This document shows, in pieces, positions 26,275-35,121 of a stretch of 64,000 nt of DNA (position 1 is the stretch's first letter; the number at the start of each line of letters is the position of its first letter). The position numbers and the translations under genes were made by a program. The DNA is from Ilyomonas sp963790435 (GTDB lineage: Bacteria; Bacteroidota; Bacteroidia; Chitinophagales; Chitinophagaceae). The notes under the pieces were generated by a model. It was not told where the DNA came from, searched no databases, and saw only the letters and a list, made by a program, of their open reading frames with translations. The DNA lies in contig CAWBOI010000001.1 in the NCBI GenBank assembly GCA_963790435.1, positions 1,860,001 to 1,924,000 on the forward strand. The letters are read 5' to 3'.

Positions 26275-27241
26275 TTAGCGGGCATTGACATCAGTAAGCT
26301 TTCCTTTGATGTCTGTCTGCTCAACGAAGAAAAAGAAAAAGACAAACACAGACAATTCTGTTATGACAAAGAAGGCATAGAAGCTTTTGTGCAATAGCTT
26401 CCCGCTGACTGTCACTGCATCATGGAAGCCACCGGGGCTTATCATCTCCGGCTTACCTGCCACCTGTCCCAAAAGGGAATCGCTGTCAGCATTGTTAATC
26501 CACTGGTGATCAAACGCTTTTCCCAGATGCGACTCAGCAGAGCTAAAACCGACCAATCGGATGCCCACCTGTTTGGCAGCTTACTGTAAAGCAGAGCAAC
26601 CCCCGCTCTGGCAGACTCCGAAGGCGTATCAAATCAAACTGCATCAGATGGACGCCATGGTGCAGCAGTTGAACAAACAACACACGGCTCTTCTCTGTCA
26701 GCAGGAAGCCTTTACGGCAAGTGCAATGATGGATAAAGAAGTAAAAAAATGGCTGCACTAAACGATTGCCTATCTTGACAAACAGATACTGAAAATAGAA
26801 AAGAGAATAGAATCCATCGTAGAAGAATATCATAAAGAGATGACACAGAACATGAGTTCCATACCGGGAATCGGCAAAAAGAAGGCTATCGTGCTAATGG
26901 TCTTGAGTGATGGCTTTACTAAGTTCAGCAACTACAAACGGCTGAGTGCTTACGTTGGTCTGAGCCCCCGGATTCACGAGTCAGGCACCAGTGTTAAAGG
27001 CAAGGCAAAAATCTGCAAGATGGGTATGAGCCGCATAAGAGACTTGCTTTATATTTGTGCCTGGAGTGCCAGCCAATACAACAAAGCCTGCAAAGACTCG
27101 TATAAAAGACTCATAGCCAGCGGCAAGCCTAAAAAACTGGCTCTGATCGCTGTATCCAACAAACTCATCAAACAGGCCTTTGCTATCGCTACCAGCAACA
27201 CAATCTACCAGGAAAAGTATTCAAAAATTATTTACTCGTAA
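26275..27241 (+). mobile_element. IS110-family transposase remnant
   Basis: The N-terminal DEDD domain can be read from about 26275: AGIDISKLSFDVCLL, IMEATGAYH, SRAKTDQSDAHLFGSLL. The C-terminal transposase-20 domain (26840-27241) has IPGIGKKKAIVLM, YVGLSPRIHESG and GMSRIRDLLYICAWSA with the conserved serine. It is dead. TAG at about 26396 interrupts the first domain, the frame is lost near 26580-26590, and TAA at 26759-26761 breaks the linker. No ATG opens the frame. The D, E and D residues of the DEDD core remain readable. These enzymes act with a structured RNA from the element's own non-coding end. Confidence 0.82.
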
Positions 27242-27250
27242 ACACAGTTC

Positions 27251-27283
27251 ATTCCGCCCCAACAGTAATTGTTGGGGCGGAAT
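27251..27283. repeat. 14-bp perfect hairpin ATTCCGCCCCAACA
   Basis: ATTCCGCCCCAACA and its complement are separated by five bases and followed by GACGCG, with no T-run. It lies 10 bases after the transposase stop. It could be the right end of the IS110 element or a short member of the GCGGAATGACGC repeat family also seen at 6650-6816 and 55058-55280. Confidence 0.55.
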
Positions 27284-27423
27284 GACGCGACGATGCACCA
27301 TAAAAGAGTGCAAAAACAAACTTCAAACATCAAACTCGCATTCCCAACATTACATCTAACCTCCCACATCCTACGTCGTACATTGCCTCATCTCCCCTAT
27401 CTTCGTCAACAAAATAAAGCAAC

Positions 27424-28635
27424 ATGAATCTGCATGAATACCAGGCAAAAGAATTACTCAAAAAATACAATGTTCCTGTTCAGGAAGGCATTGCCGTAGA
27501 TACCGTGATGGCTGCCGAAGAAGCGTATCGCCAGATAAAAGGACAAACCAACAACAACTTTGCGGTAGTGAAAGCGCAGATACATGCAGGCGGGCGCGGC
27601 AAAGGCAAAATTGAAGGTACCGAACAACGCGGTGTCGCCGTAGGTAAAAACGTGGATGACATCTCGAACATTGCGAAGAATATTTTGGGTGGTACACTGG
27701 TAACGGTGCAAACCGGACTTGCGGGTAAAAAGGTAAGCAAAGTGCTCATTGCACAAGATGTTTATTATCCCGGTCCCAATCCTGTGAAAGAGTTTTATTT
27801 GTCTATTTTATTAGACCGCTCCAAGGGCGAAAATGTGATTATGTACAGCACCGAAGGCGGTATGGACATTGAGCAGGTAGCACACGAAACACCTGATAAA
27901 ATTTTCAAAGAATGGGTGCATCCATCAAGCACTTTGCAACCGTTTCAGGCACGCAAGATTGCTTTTAATTTGGGCTTAAGCGGAGAAGCGTTTAAGAGTT
28001 GTGTGAGGTTTGTAACCAACTTATACAACGCTTATATTGGTTTAGATGCAAGCATGTTGGAAATCAATCCGCTTTTCAAAACCAGTGATGAAAAAATCAT
28101 CGCAGTGGATTGTAAGATGAATATTGACGACAACGCCTTGATGCGTCATAACGATATTGCTTCGCTGCGCGATACAACCGAAGAAGACCCAACCGAAGTG
28201 GAAGCCGGACGATACAATTTAAACTTTGTAAAATTGGATGGCAATGTAGGCTGCATGGTGAATGGCGCAGGGCTGGCAATGGCAACGATGGACATGATTA
28301 AATTGAGTGGTGGTGAACCGGCGAACTTCCTTGATGTGGGTGGCACTGCCAACGCGCAAACGGTGGAAGCAGGTTTCCGCATTATTATGAAAGACCCGAA
28401 TGTAAAAGCGATTCTGATTAATATTTTTGGTGGCATTGTGCGTTGCGACAGGGTTGCAGCTGGTGTGATTGATGCTTATAATAAACTAGGCAACATCAAC
28501 ATTCCTATTATCGTTCGCCTGCAGGGAACCAATGCAGAAGAAGCAAAGAAACTGATTGATGAAAGCGGTTTGAAAGTTGAGTCGGCTATCTTGCTAAGTG
28601 AAGCAGCAGAATTGGTGAAGAAAGCGGTAGCATGA
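27424..28635 (+). CDS. sucC: Succinyl-CoA ligase (ADP-forming) beta subunit
   Basis: The 403-residue protein has an ATP-grasp domain at the N-terminus (MNLHEYQAKELLKKYNVPVQ, glycine-rich GGRGKGKIEG at about 59). A C-terminal CoA-ligase domain has the VNGAGLAMATMDMI and FGGIVRCD segments. It catalyses substrate-level phosphorylation in the TCA cycle with the alpha subunit SucD, which is not adjacent here. Length and start are typical. A terminator follows at 28666-28702. Confidence 0.95.
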   Translation: MNLHEYQAKELLKKYNVPVQEGIAVDTVMAAEEAYRQIKGQTNNNFAVVKAQIHAGGRGKGKIEGTEQRGVAVGKNVDDISNIAKNILGGTLVTVQTGLAGKKVSKVLIAQDVYYPGPNPVKEFYLSILLDRSKGENVIMYSTEGGMDIEQVAHETPDKIFKEWVHPSSTLQPFQARKIAFNLGLSGEAFKSCVRFVTNLYNAYIGLDASMLEINPLFKTSDEKIIAVDCKMNIDDNALMRHNDIASLRDTTEEDPTEVEAGRYNLNFVKLDGNVGCMVNGAGLAMATMDMIKLSGGEPANFLDVGGTANAQTVEAGFRIIMKDPNVKAILINIFGGIVRCDRVAAGVIDAYNKLGNINIPIIVRLQGTNAEEAKKLIDESGLKVESAILLSEAAELVKKAVA

Positions 28636-28665
28636 GGTTTTGTGATTTTGGATTTATGATTGATA

Positions 28666-28702
28666 AAAAAGCGCAAAGAGCATTACGTTCTTTGCGCTTT
28701 TT
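28666..28702. terminator. Bidirectional terminator after sucC
   Basis: AAAAAGCGCAAAGA (28666-28679) and TCTTTGCGCTTTTT (28689-28702) are exact partners with a 9-base loop. The right flank continues into TTTTTGTTTTTGC, the motif over-represented across the window. Confidence 0.85.
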
Positions 28703-28775
28703 GTTTTTGCCCATATTTTCATGGTTTACGTTTAGTAAAGTTGTCAAACGCCATACATCAATCACAAACCCTAAC

Positions 28776-30068
28776 TCATAAATCCAACCTCACCTCCACC
28801 GCTCTCGCATGTGCCTGCAAGCCTTCTGCCATCGCCATTTGTGTTACAGTTTCAGCAATATTTTGCAAACCTTCTTTGGTTGCTTTTTGAAACGTAATCT
28901 TTTTTACAAATGCATCTACGCTTACGCCGCTGTGCATTTTAGCAAAGCCGTTTGTAGGCAAGGTATGATTGGTGCCGCTGGCATAATCGCCCACGCTTTC
29001 CGGTGAATAAGCCCCAATAAACACAGAGCCTGCATTGATAATTTGTTCTACAATTTCATCTTCGTTTTTACAAGTAATAATTAAGTGTTCGGGTGCATAA
29101 GAATTGACAACATCAATAGCATCAGTAATATCTTTCACCAATACAATCTTACTGTTTTCCAAAGCGAGTGCAGCAATGGTTTTTCTTTCTAAATACTCCA
29201 ATTGATTGCCAATTTCAACGGTTACATTTTGTATCAACTCTTCACTGGTGGTTACCAACACAACCTGGCTATCAGTTCCATGTTCTGCCTGCGATAATAA
29301 ATCAGCCGCAATGAAAGAAGCGTTTGCTGTTTCGTCCCCCAGCACGCACACTTCACTCGGTCCGGCAGGCATGTCAATAGCAACACCATCTTGTTGTATC
29401 AGTTGCTTTGCACAGGTAACATACTGGTTGCCCGGGCCGAAAATTTTATACGAACGGGGCACCGTTTCCGTTCCATAAGCCATTGCAGCAATTGCCTGTA
29501 CGCCACCAATTTTATAAATATTGGTAACGCCTGCAACCTGCGCCGCATATACAATCGCCGGATGCAATTTGCCCCGTTTATCGGGCGGAGAACACAGACT
29601 AATTTCCTTACAACCGGCAATTCTTGCCGGAATGCCTAACATTAAAATGGTTGAAAACAAAGGTGCTGTGCCACCAGGAATGTACAAGCCTACTTTTTCG
29701 ATACCTACCGATTTGCGCCAACAGCGTATGCCCGGCGTTGTTTCAATCATTTCGGATGCAACAATTTGGTTTTGATGGAATTTACCAATGTTGGCCGCAG
29801 CTGTTTGTATGGCTGTTTTTAATTCCTTACTTACCTGTTGTTCAGCTTCGTTTTTTTCTTCTTCGCTCACCAAAAAATCATCCATCTCAACACCATCAAA
29901 TTGCTTTGTGAAAGCCTTTACTGCAGCATCGCCTTTCCCTTTTACTTCATTCATAATGGCTCTTACTTTTTCGTTCAGAGAAGCCACATCATAAGCGGGA
30001 CGTTTCAACAATACTTCCCATCCGCCGGGGGGCAGCGTAGCCAAATCTCTTGCATCTATCAATTGCAT
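28776..30068 (-). CDS. hisD: Histidinol dehydrogenase
   Basis: The 430-residue enzyme makes the last two oxidations of histidine synthesis (L-histidinol to L-histidine, NAD, zinc). Family marks are AGPSEVCVLGD, LLSQAEHGTDSQVV with the zinc/catalytic histidine, and GTNHTLPTNG. It is the distal gene of a hisG - acetyltransferase - hisD run on the minus strand, with gaps of 20 and 75 bases, and is governed by the attenuator at 31561-31675. Downstream his genes are not in the window. Confidence 0.95.
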   Translation of the reverse strand: MQLIDARDLATLPPGGWEVLLKRPAYDVASLNEKVRAIMNEVKGKGDAAVKAFTKQFDGVEMDDFLVSEEEKNEAEQQVSKELKTAIQTAAANIGKFHQNQIVASEMIETTPGIRCWRKSVGIEKVGLYIPGGTAPLFSTILMLGIPARIAGCKEISLCSPPDKRGKLHPAIVYAAQVAGVTNIYKIGGVQAIAAMAYGTETVPRSYKIFGPGNQYVTCAKQLIQQDGVAIDMPAGPSEVCVLGDETANASFIAADLLSQAEHGTDSQVVLVTTSEELIQNVTVEIGNQLEYLERKTIAALALENSKIVLVKDITDAIDVVNSYAPEHLIITCKNEDEIVEQIINAGSVFIGAYSPESVGDYASGTNHTLPTNGFAKMHSGVSVDAFVKKITFQKATKEGLQNIAETVTQMAMAEGLQAHARAVEVRLDL

Positions 30069-30088
30069 GGTAAGTTATTTATTATAAG

Positions 30089-30607
30089 CTATTTTGTAAT
30101 CGAAAATCTGTGCTCGTCACAAATTTGTCCATTCTTAAAAATTGATTTTTTAAACACTCCATCTTTCTTATAACCATTTTTTTCCAATACCCGCATCGAA
30201 CCAATGTTGTACTCAAATATACCTGTATGAATCCGGATAAAACCCAACGAATTCAATCCATATTTTGTTATCAATTTTACAGCACTGGTAGCTATGCCTT
30301 TATTCCAAAATGGCTCGCCTATCCAATATCCAATTTCAGCAGTTTTTTTATATACATCTTGTTGCGGTACCAATCCAATAACACCGCAGAATTGTTCTTT
30401 ATAATCAATGCCAAATTTGGTTTGTAACTTTTCGTCTTTTACAAGACGAATAAAAGTTTCAGCATCTTTTTCGGTATAGGGCGAAGGCAAGAGGTCTCTC
30501 ATATTGTTCCAGATATTTCGGTTATTGGCAAGAACAGCCATCGGCTTTGTATCTTCTTCTGTAAGAGGCCGAAGCGTTATATCTTTTTCTGATAGTATCA
30601 TATACAA
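30089..30607 (-). CDS. GNAT N-acetyltransferase (RimJ/RimL-like)
   Basis: The 172-residue GNAT-fold protein has the N-terminal ITLRPLTEEDTKP block, the YWIGEPFWNKGIATSAV acetyl-CoA loop (about 90-107) and the RVLEKNGYKKDGVFKKS C-terminal block. Members acetylate protein N-termini or small molecules. It lies inside the his run between hisG and hisD, 20 bases before hisD, so it is probably co-regulated with histidine synthesis, though no histidine role is known to me. ATG at 30601 is an alternative start two codons in. Confidence 0.82.
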   Translation of the reverse strand: MYMILSEKDITLRPLTEEDTKPMAVLANNRNIWNNMRDLLPSPYTEKDAETFIRLVKDEKLQTKFGIDYKEQFCGVIGLVPQQDVYKKTAEIGYWIGEPFWNKGIATSAVKLITKYGLNSLGFIRIHTGIFEYNIGSMRVLEKNGYKKDGVFKKSIFKNGQICDEHRFSITK

Positions 30608-30682
30608 TACTTAATAATAAAAGAATAATCAATGATGAGCAACTATCTAATTATTATTTCGTTGCATCTCATCTCTTGATAC

Positions 30683-31555
30683 TTATAAAATCATTTTCTC
30701 AATCGGAATCACCAAAATGCCTTGTGCGCCCCGCTCTTTCAGTTGCTCAATGATGTCCCAAAACTGATCTTCACTCAATACGCTGTGAACACTGTGCCAG
30801 CCTTTCTCTGCCAATGGAACAATGGTTGGACTTTTCATGCCGGGCAACAAGGCAACAATTTCGTTTAATTTATCATCGGGTGCATTCAATAAAATGTACT
30901 TGTTGTTGCTTGCTTTTTTTACAGCTTTGATGCGAAACAACAAGCGTTGCAAAATGGCTTCTTTGGTTTCATCTAAATTTTTGGTTTTGATTAAAACAGC
31001 CTGCGATTGTAGGATCACTTCGGCTTCTTTTAAGCCGTTCATAAACAAGGTGGAACCGCTGCTTACCAAATCGCATATCGCATGAGCCAAACCTATGCCT
31101 GGAGCGATTTCTACGCTGCCGCTGATTTCATGAATCTCAGCAGTAATTTGTTTTTGTGCTAAAAATTGTTGCAGCAAAACCGGGTAGCTGGTAGCGATGC
31201 GTTTACCATGTAAAAAATGGGCATTTGCATAATCTTCATTTTTACCAACAGCAATAGAAAGACGGCATTTGCCAAAGCCTAATTTTTCAACTACATCTAC
31301 TGCTTTGCTTTTTTCAAATACCACATTTTCGCCCACAAAGCCAATGTCGGCAACGGCATCTTCCACGTATTGCGGAATGTCATCATCGCGCAAAAAAAAC
31401 ACTTCCATCGGGAAGTTGGAAGCTTCACTTTTTAGCTTGTTGATGCCATTGCTTATACCAATGCCGCATTCTTTCAGCAAGCGCATAGAATCTTCATACA
31501 GGCGACCCGATTTTTGTATCGCTACTTTAATCACTGTGTTGGTTTGATTACTCAT
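30683..31555 (-). CDS. hisG: ATP phosphoribosyltransferase, long form
   Basis: The 290-residue first enzyme of histidine synthesis condenses ATP and PRPP. Catalytic-domain marks are VAIQKSGRLYEDSMRLLKECG and ADIGFVGENV. The C-terminal ACT-like domain (about 215-290, LLPGMKSPTIVPL) is the site of histidine feedback in the long form. I start at MSNQTN (31555). The frame extends 19 codons upstream to an ATG at 31612, but that extension runs through the attenuator hairpin. The extension begins MHHH and so adds further His codons next to the leader. Confidence 0.93.
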   Translation of the reverse strand: MSNQTNTVIKVAIQKSGRLYEDSMRLLKECGIGISNGINKLKSEASNFPMEVFFLRDDDIPQYVEDAVADIGFVGENVVFEKSKAVDVVEKLGFGKCRLSIAVGKNEDYANAHFLHGKRIATSYPVLLQQFLAQKQITAEIHEISGSVEIAPGIGLAHAICDLVSSGSTLFMNGLKEAEVILQSQAVLIKTKNLDETKEAILQRLLFRIKAVKKASNNKYILLNAPDDKLNEIVALLPGMKSPTIVPLAEKGWHSVHSVLSEDQFWDIIEQLKERGAQGILVIPIEKMIL

Positions 31556-31560
31556 TTTAT

Positions 31561-31592
31561 AAAAAATAAAAAGGCTTACTGTGCAGTAAGCC
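31561..31592 (-). terminator. his operon attenuator terminator
   Basis: On the minus strand GGCTTACTG and CAGTAAGCC (complement of 31573-31592) form a 9-bp stem with a tiny loop. A T-rich tract TTTTTATTTTTT follows at once, six bases short of the hisG start codon. It is placed between a His-rich leader peptide and hisG, so it can serve as a transcription attenuator. Confidence 0.85.
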
Positions 31593-31624
31593 TGAATGAT
31601 ATGATGATGCATACAAACATCTGC

Positions 31625-31675
31625 TTACACCTGGGAAGCGATAGCGTGATGATGATTGTGATGCAATGGTTTCAT
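31625..31675 (-). CDS. hisL: Histidine leader peptide
   Basis: A 16-residue frame, MKPLHHNHHHAIASQV, has five histidines in six consecutive positions. It ends 33 bases before the attenuator hairpin that precedes hisG. This is the classical arrangement for sensing charged tRNA-His. Ribosome stalling at the His codons would favour an alternative fold and read-through into hisG. The start codon lies only four bases after a -7 promoter element, so the transcript is probably leaderless or nearly so. No family database would find so short a gene; the support is His content plus position. Confidence 0.85.
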   Translation of the reverse strand: MKPLHHNHHHAIASQV

Positions 31676-31679
31676 GCCG

Positions 31680-31710
31680 CAAAAGTAATGGGCGCACATC
31701 ATCAGCCAAA
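31680..31710 (-). promoter_or_regulatory. his promoter (TTTG - N19 - TACTTTTG)
   Basis: On the minus strand, TTTG (complement of 31707-31710) is followed after exactly 19 bases by TACTTTTG (complement of 31680-31687). Both boxes and the spacing fit the Bacteroidota housekeeping sigma consensus TTTG/TAnnTTTG. The predicted transcription start falls at or within a few bases of the leader peptide ATG at 31675. Confidence 0.8.
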
Positions 31711-31827
31711 TTATTTATTTGTTCTTTTTGTGAAAAACATTTTTAAAAATTGAGTTACATGTAATTTATTCACAAATCAACCGTTGTTGTTTCGTTACCT
31801 ATTACTTTAGCGCAAACCTTCACAGGC

Positions 31828-32505
31828 ATGAGTTTTTTTTTATTGCAAGTTGCCGACAGTACTGTAAATAACATTACACAAACTTCATCTGAAACATTGG
31901 GCGGTTTGTTAAGCAAAGGCGGGTGGATTATGTATCCGCTGTACCTTTTGTTCGCGGCTTCTATTTTTGTTTTTTTTGAAAGATTGATAGCCATCCGCAA
32001 AGCCGCGAAAATTGAACCCAACTTTATGAACATCATTCGCGACAATATTTTAACCGGCAATCTTGTCAGCGCTCGTAACATGGCTAAGAATACCGACAAC
32101 CCGGTTGCACGTATGATTGATAAAGGCTTGCAGCGCATAGGCAAACCCATTGATAACATTGAAAAAAGCATGGAAAATGTGGGCAAATTAGAGATGTATA
32201 AAATGGAACGTAACCTTTCGGTTTTGTCGTTAATTGCAGGCATTGCGCCGATGTTTGGTTTTTTGGGAACCATTGTTGGGATGCTGCAATTGTTCTCTGC
32301 CATTGCCTCGAAAGGAGAGTTGCAGTTAGGCGAAATTGCAGGTGGGATTTACACCAAAATGATCACTTCTGCAACGGGTTTGATAGTTGGCTTGCTGGCG
32401 TATGTAGGTTATAATTTTTTAACGGCGCAGATTGACAAAACCGCTAATAAAATGGAAGCTGCGAGTGCAGAATTTTTGGATGTATTGCAGGAGCCAACAA
32501 GGTAG
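31828..32505 (+). CDS. ExbB/TolQ/MotA-type proton channel protein
   Basis: The 225-residue membrane protein has three hydrophobic segments: about 32-52 (GGWIMYPLYLLFAASIFVFF), about 133-155 (ISLIAGIAPMFGFLGTIVG-like) and about 177-200. The conserved channel glycines and threonines are visible in GFLGTIVGML and MITSATGLIVGLLAY. It forms the proton-conducting ring with the ExbD-like protein encoded 80 bases downstream, powering TonB-type or other envelope motions. No TonB or Tol genes are nearby, so the client is unknown. Confidence 0.88.
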   Translation: MSFFLLQVADSTVNNITQTSSETLGGLLSKGGWIMYPLYLLFAASIFVFFERLIAIRKAAKIEPNFMNIIRDNILTGNLVSARNMAKNTDNPVARMIDKGLQRIGKPIDNIEKSMENVGKLEMYKMERNLSVLSLIAGIAPMFGFLGTIVGMLQLFSAIASKGELQLGEIAGGIYTKMITSATGLIVGLLAYVGYNFLTAQIDKTANKMEAASAEFLDVLQEPTR

Positions 32506-32584
32506 TTATTTTTAATTTTTTATTGTTAGTGATTAATTGATGAACGTAACTGTCATCTGTCATCTCACAACTGTCAACTGAATA

Positions 32585-32983
32585 ATGAACATTAGAAAAA
32601 GAATCCGGTCGCACGGCGAAATACATGCAGGCACATTGAATGATTTGCTGTTTATTTTGCTGTTCTTTTTTTTAATTGTTTCTACACTGGCCAATCCGAA
32701 TGTTGTAAAGGTGAATAACCCGAAAGGAACGAAGGATGCGAAGGCAAAACAAAACATTGTGGTTTCCATTAACAAAGAACAAAAAATATTTTTAGGACAG
32801 CGTGCAGTTGACATTACCCAAATTGATTCTTTATTGAGAGAAGAAGTCGCTAAAAACCGCAGCACGATTGATACACCTTCCGTAGTTATCAATGCTGATA
32901 CATCGGCTTTTTATGGTGAAGTATTTCACATCATGCAAAGCGCAAAGCGAGCCGGAGCAAGGGTTGTAGCCAATGTAAAATGA
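32585..32983 (+). CDS. ExbD/TolR-type protein
   Basis: The 132-residue protein has a single N-terminal transmembrane helix containing the essential aspartate (GTLNDLLFILLFFFLIVS, about 18-35). A periplasmic ferredoxin-like domain follows, with IVVSINKEQKIFL and a C-terminal VFHIMQSAKRAGARVV. It is the partner of the ExbB-like gene upstream. Its stop TGA lies just before the palindromic repeat at 33003-33116. Confidence 0.88.
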   Translation: MNIRKRIRSHGEIHAGTLNDLLFILLFFFLIVSTLANPNVVKVNNPKGTKDAKAKQNIVVSINKEQKIFLGQRAVDITQIDSLLREEVAKNRSTIDTPSVVINADTSAFYGEVFHIMQSAKRAGARVVANVK

Positions 32984-33002
32984 GGGGAACCCAAGCCCTT
33001 CC

Positions 33003-33116
33003 GCCCCTAAAGGGGAACTCTGAACAGCGTAAGTAAAATTTATTTTGATTTTAAGTCCAATAAAGAAAACTAAAGTAATTATCGTGCTTCTAAACTCCCC
33101 TTTAGGGGTTGGGGGC
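33003..33116. repeat. CCCCTAAAGGGG palindromic repeat, copy 1
   Basis: GCCCCTAAAGGGGAAC opens the unit and CTCCCCTTTAGGGGTTGGGG closes it, about 90 bases apart, with an AT-rich middle. Copy 2 (36606-36728) has the same ends and a recognisably similar middle. Here the right end lies inside prmC and its TTA (33102-33104) is the prmC stop codon on the minus strand. That makes the last codons (YAPNP) repeat-derived. Confidence 0.75.
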
Positions 33117-33983
33117 ATATTCTCCCTTCTCTCCTTTTACCATCCTGTTTTTGTTTTGCATATCTTTTTTCAATTCGATGTTTTGATAGCCTTTGGTCCA
33201 TAACAAATGCACCACTTCATCGCCATACCATTCATTGATCTCAAAAAATAATTTGCCTCCATTTTTTAAAGAGCGCCAGCCGAATGTACTGATGGCTTCG
33301 TAAAAAAGCAATGGGTTATCATTGGGAACAAACAAGGCAAGATGCGGTTCATACTTCAATACGTTATCGTTCATTGCATGGGCTTCGCTTTGTGCAATGT
33401 AAGGCGGATTGCTAACGATACAATCCAGTGCAGGCAAAGCTTTCCACGCTTCTTCATCCAAAGCATTCATCTTTACAAATTCTATTTCAGCTTCATTATT
33501 CAACGCATTTTGCTTTGCCACAAGTAAAGCTTCTTCAGAAACATCGGCTGCCAGCACTTTTGTTTTTAGCAGATTTTTTTTCAACGCAACAGCAATGCAG
33601 CCACTGCCTGTTCCCATATCCAACATCGTACATCCCACATCATACATTGTGTTTCTTACTTCCTCAGTTATCCAACTGACCAACTCTTCCGTTTCCGGTC
33701 GTGGAATCAAAACACGCTCATCAACATACCACTTCATTTTATACCAATGGGCTTCGTGCAACACATATTGAACCGGCTTATGATTCAACAATTCAGAAGT
33801 CATTTTTTGCAATTCATGCTGTTGTTCACCGTTCATGTTTTCGTGTTGATGGATAACACGTTCACTACCGCTAAAGCCTGTGATGTTTTCAAGAACAAGA
33901 TTAGCCATGTTCCGCGCTTCGCGCGGCTCACAAACAGCCTGCAACAAGAGCGATAATTGTTTATAAGCTTCTCCTATTGTCAT
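33102..33983 (-). CDS. prmC: Release factor glutamine methyltransferase
   Basis: The 293-residue SAM-dependent enzyme N5-methylates the GGQ glutamine of release factors. The N-terminal helical domain ends near residue 85. The Rossmann domain has LDMGTGSGCIAVAL (about 121-134) and the catalytic NPPY in SNPPYIAQSE. The conserved RPETEELV precedes the SAM site. The C-terminus ends in ...GEYAPNP, encoded by a palindromic repeat that also supplies the stop. It reads divergently from ribD. Confidence 0.93.
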   Translation of the reverse strand: MTIGEAYKQLSLLLQAVCEPREARNMANLVLENITGFSGSERVIHQHENMNGEQQHELQKMTSELLNHKPVQYVLHEAHWYKMKWYVDERVLIPRPETEELVSWITEEVRNTMYDVGCTMLDMGTGSGCIAVALKKNLLKTKVLAADVSEEALLVAKQNALNNEAEIEFVKMNALDEEAWKALPALDCIVSNPPYIAQSEAHAMNDNVLKYEPHLALFVPNDNPLLFYEAISTFGWRSLKNGGKLFFEINEWYGDEVVHLLWTKGYQNIELKKDMQNKNRMVKGEKGEYAPNP

Positions 33984-34053
33984 CTTGTTGCAATGATACT
34001 TATCTCTCTTTACATTTGTCTAAATCATTGTTATCATATCTCACGAAACATAC

Positions 34054-35076
34054 ATGCAGCGCTGCATTGGGCTTGCACAATTGGGTGCAGGAAATGTTGC
34101 GCCCAACCCAATGGTTGGTGCAGTGCTGGTGCATAACGAAAGAATTATTGGTGAAGGTTATCATCAGCAATATGGTTTTGCACATGCAGAAGTGAACTGC
34201 ATAAATAGTGTAAGAACAAAAGATGAGGAACTGATTTCAACATCAACTCTATACGTATCACTTGAGCCTTGTGCGCATTGGGGGAAAACGCCGCCCTGCG
34301 CTGATTTAATCATTCAAAAACAAATACCACGTGTTGTGGTTGGCTGTCGCGATCCGTTTAAAAAAGTAGATGGCAAAGGCATCGAAAAATTAAGGGCTGC
34401 GGGCATTGACATAACAATAAATGTTTGCCGGGAAGAAAGCGAAAATTTAAACAAACGCTTCTTCACTTTTCATACCGAACATCGTCCGTATATTATTCTC
34501 AAATGGGCGCAAACAAGCGATGCGAAAATGGCTGCTGCGAGTGAAAACCGTTTACTCATCAGCAATGAATTTACCAATGCTTTGGTTCACAAATGGCGCA
34601 GCGAAGAAGCTGCCATTTTAGTAGGAACCAATACAGCTTTGCTTGACAATCCAAAGCTTGATAACCGGCTTTGGAGTGGCAAATCGCCGGTGAGAATGGT
34701 GTTGGATAAAGATGTAAGATTGCCCAAATCGCTATATCTTTTTGATAACACAAGACGAACCATTGTATTCAATCATTTAGAGCAAAAAGAAGAAGGCAAT
34801 GCATTGTATTTTCAAATAGATAAACAAAAAAATATTGCTGCTGCTATAAGCGATGCCTGCTATGAACTGAGCATACAAAGTGTGTTGATTGAAGGTGGCG
34901 CACAACTGCTGAAATCCTTTATTGGCGCGGATTTGTGGGATGAAGCGAGAATCATTACAAATGAAAATTTATTGGTTGGAGAAGGTTTGCATGCGCCTTC
35001 TTTGCACCATCATCAACTGGTAAAAACGGAGAGCATCTTTTCGGATCGAATTCAATATTTTATTCATGAAGCCTGA
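34054..35076 (+). CDS. ribD: Riboflavin biosynthesis deaminase/reductase
   Basis: The 340-residue bifunctional enzyme deaminates and then reduces the pyrimidine intermediate of riboflavin synthesis. The deaminase zinc site is HAE (FAHAEVNC) plus the EPCAHWGKTPPC motif. The reductase domain begins near residue 145 (RPYIILKWAQTSDAKMA) with a VLIEGGAQLLKSF NADPH loop. The homologous N-terminus seems to extend upstream: SHETYMQRC reads in frame before the ATG at 34054, but no ATG/GTG/TTG exists before the TAA at 34021. Either the enzyme is slightly short or an ATT/ATA start is used. Confidence 0.92.
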   Translation: MQRCIGLAQLGAGNVAPNPMVGAVLVHNERIIGEGYHQQYGFAHAEVNCINSVRTKDEELISTSTLYVSLEPCAHWGKTPPCADLIIQKQIPRVVVGCRDPFKKVDGKGIEKLRAAGIDITINVCREESENLNKRFFTFHTEHRPYIILKWAQTSDAKMAAASENRLLISNEFTNALVHKWRSEEAAILVGTNTALLDNPKLDNRLWSGKSPVRMVLDKDVRLPKSLYLFDNTRRTIVFNHLEQKEEGNALYFQIDKQKNIAAAISDACYELSIQSVLIEGGAQLLKSFIGADLWDEARIITNENLLVGEGLHAPSLHHHQLVKTESIFSDRIQYFIHEA

Positions 35077-35121
35077 GCTATCTTTTAAATAAAAACAAAC
35101 GTAATCATTCAATTTAATCCG

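Noticed and set aside
26561..26761. A separate small gene within the IS110 region
   Set aside because: It is the linker part of the broken transposase; the same frame continues after the TAA at 26759-26761 into the transposase C-terminus.
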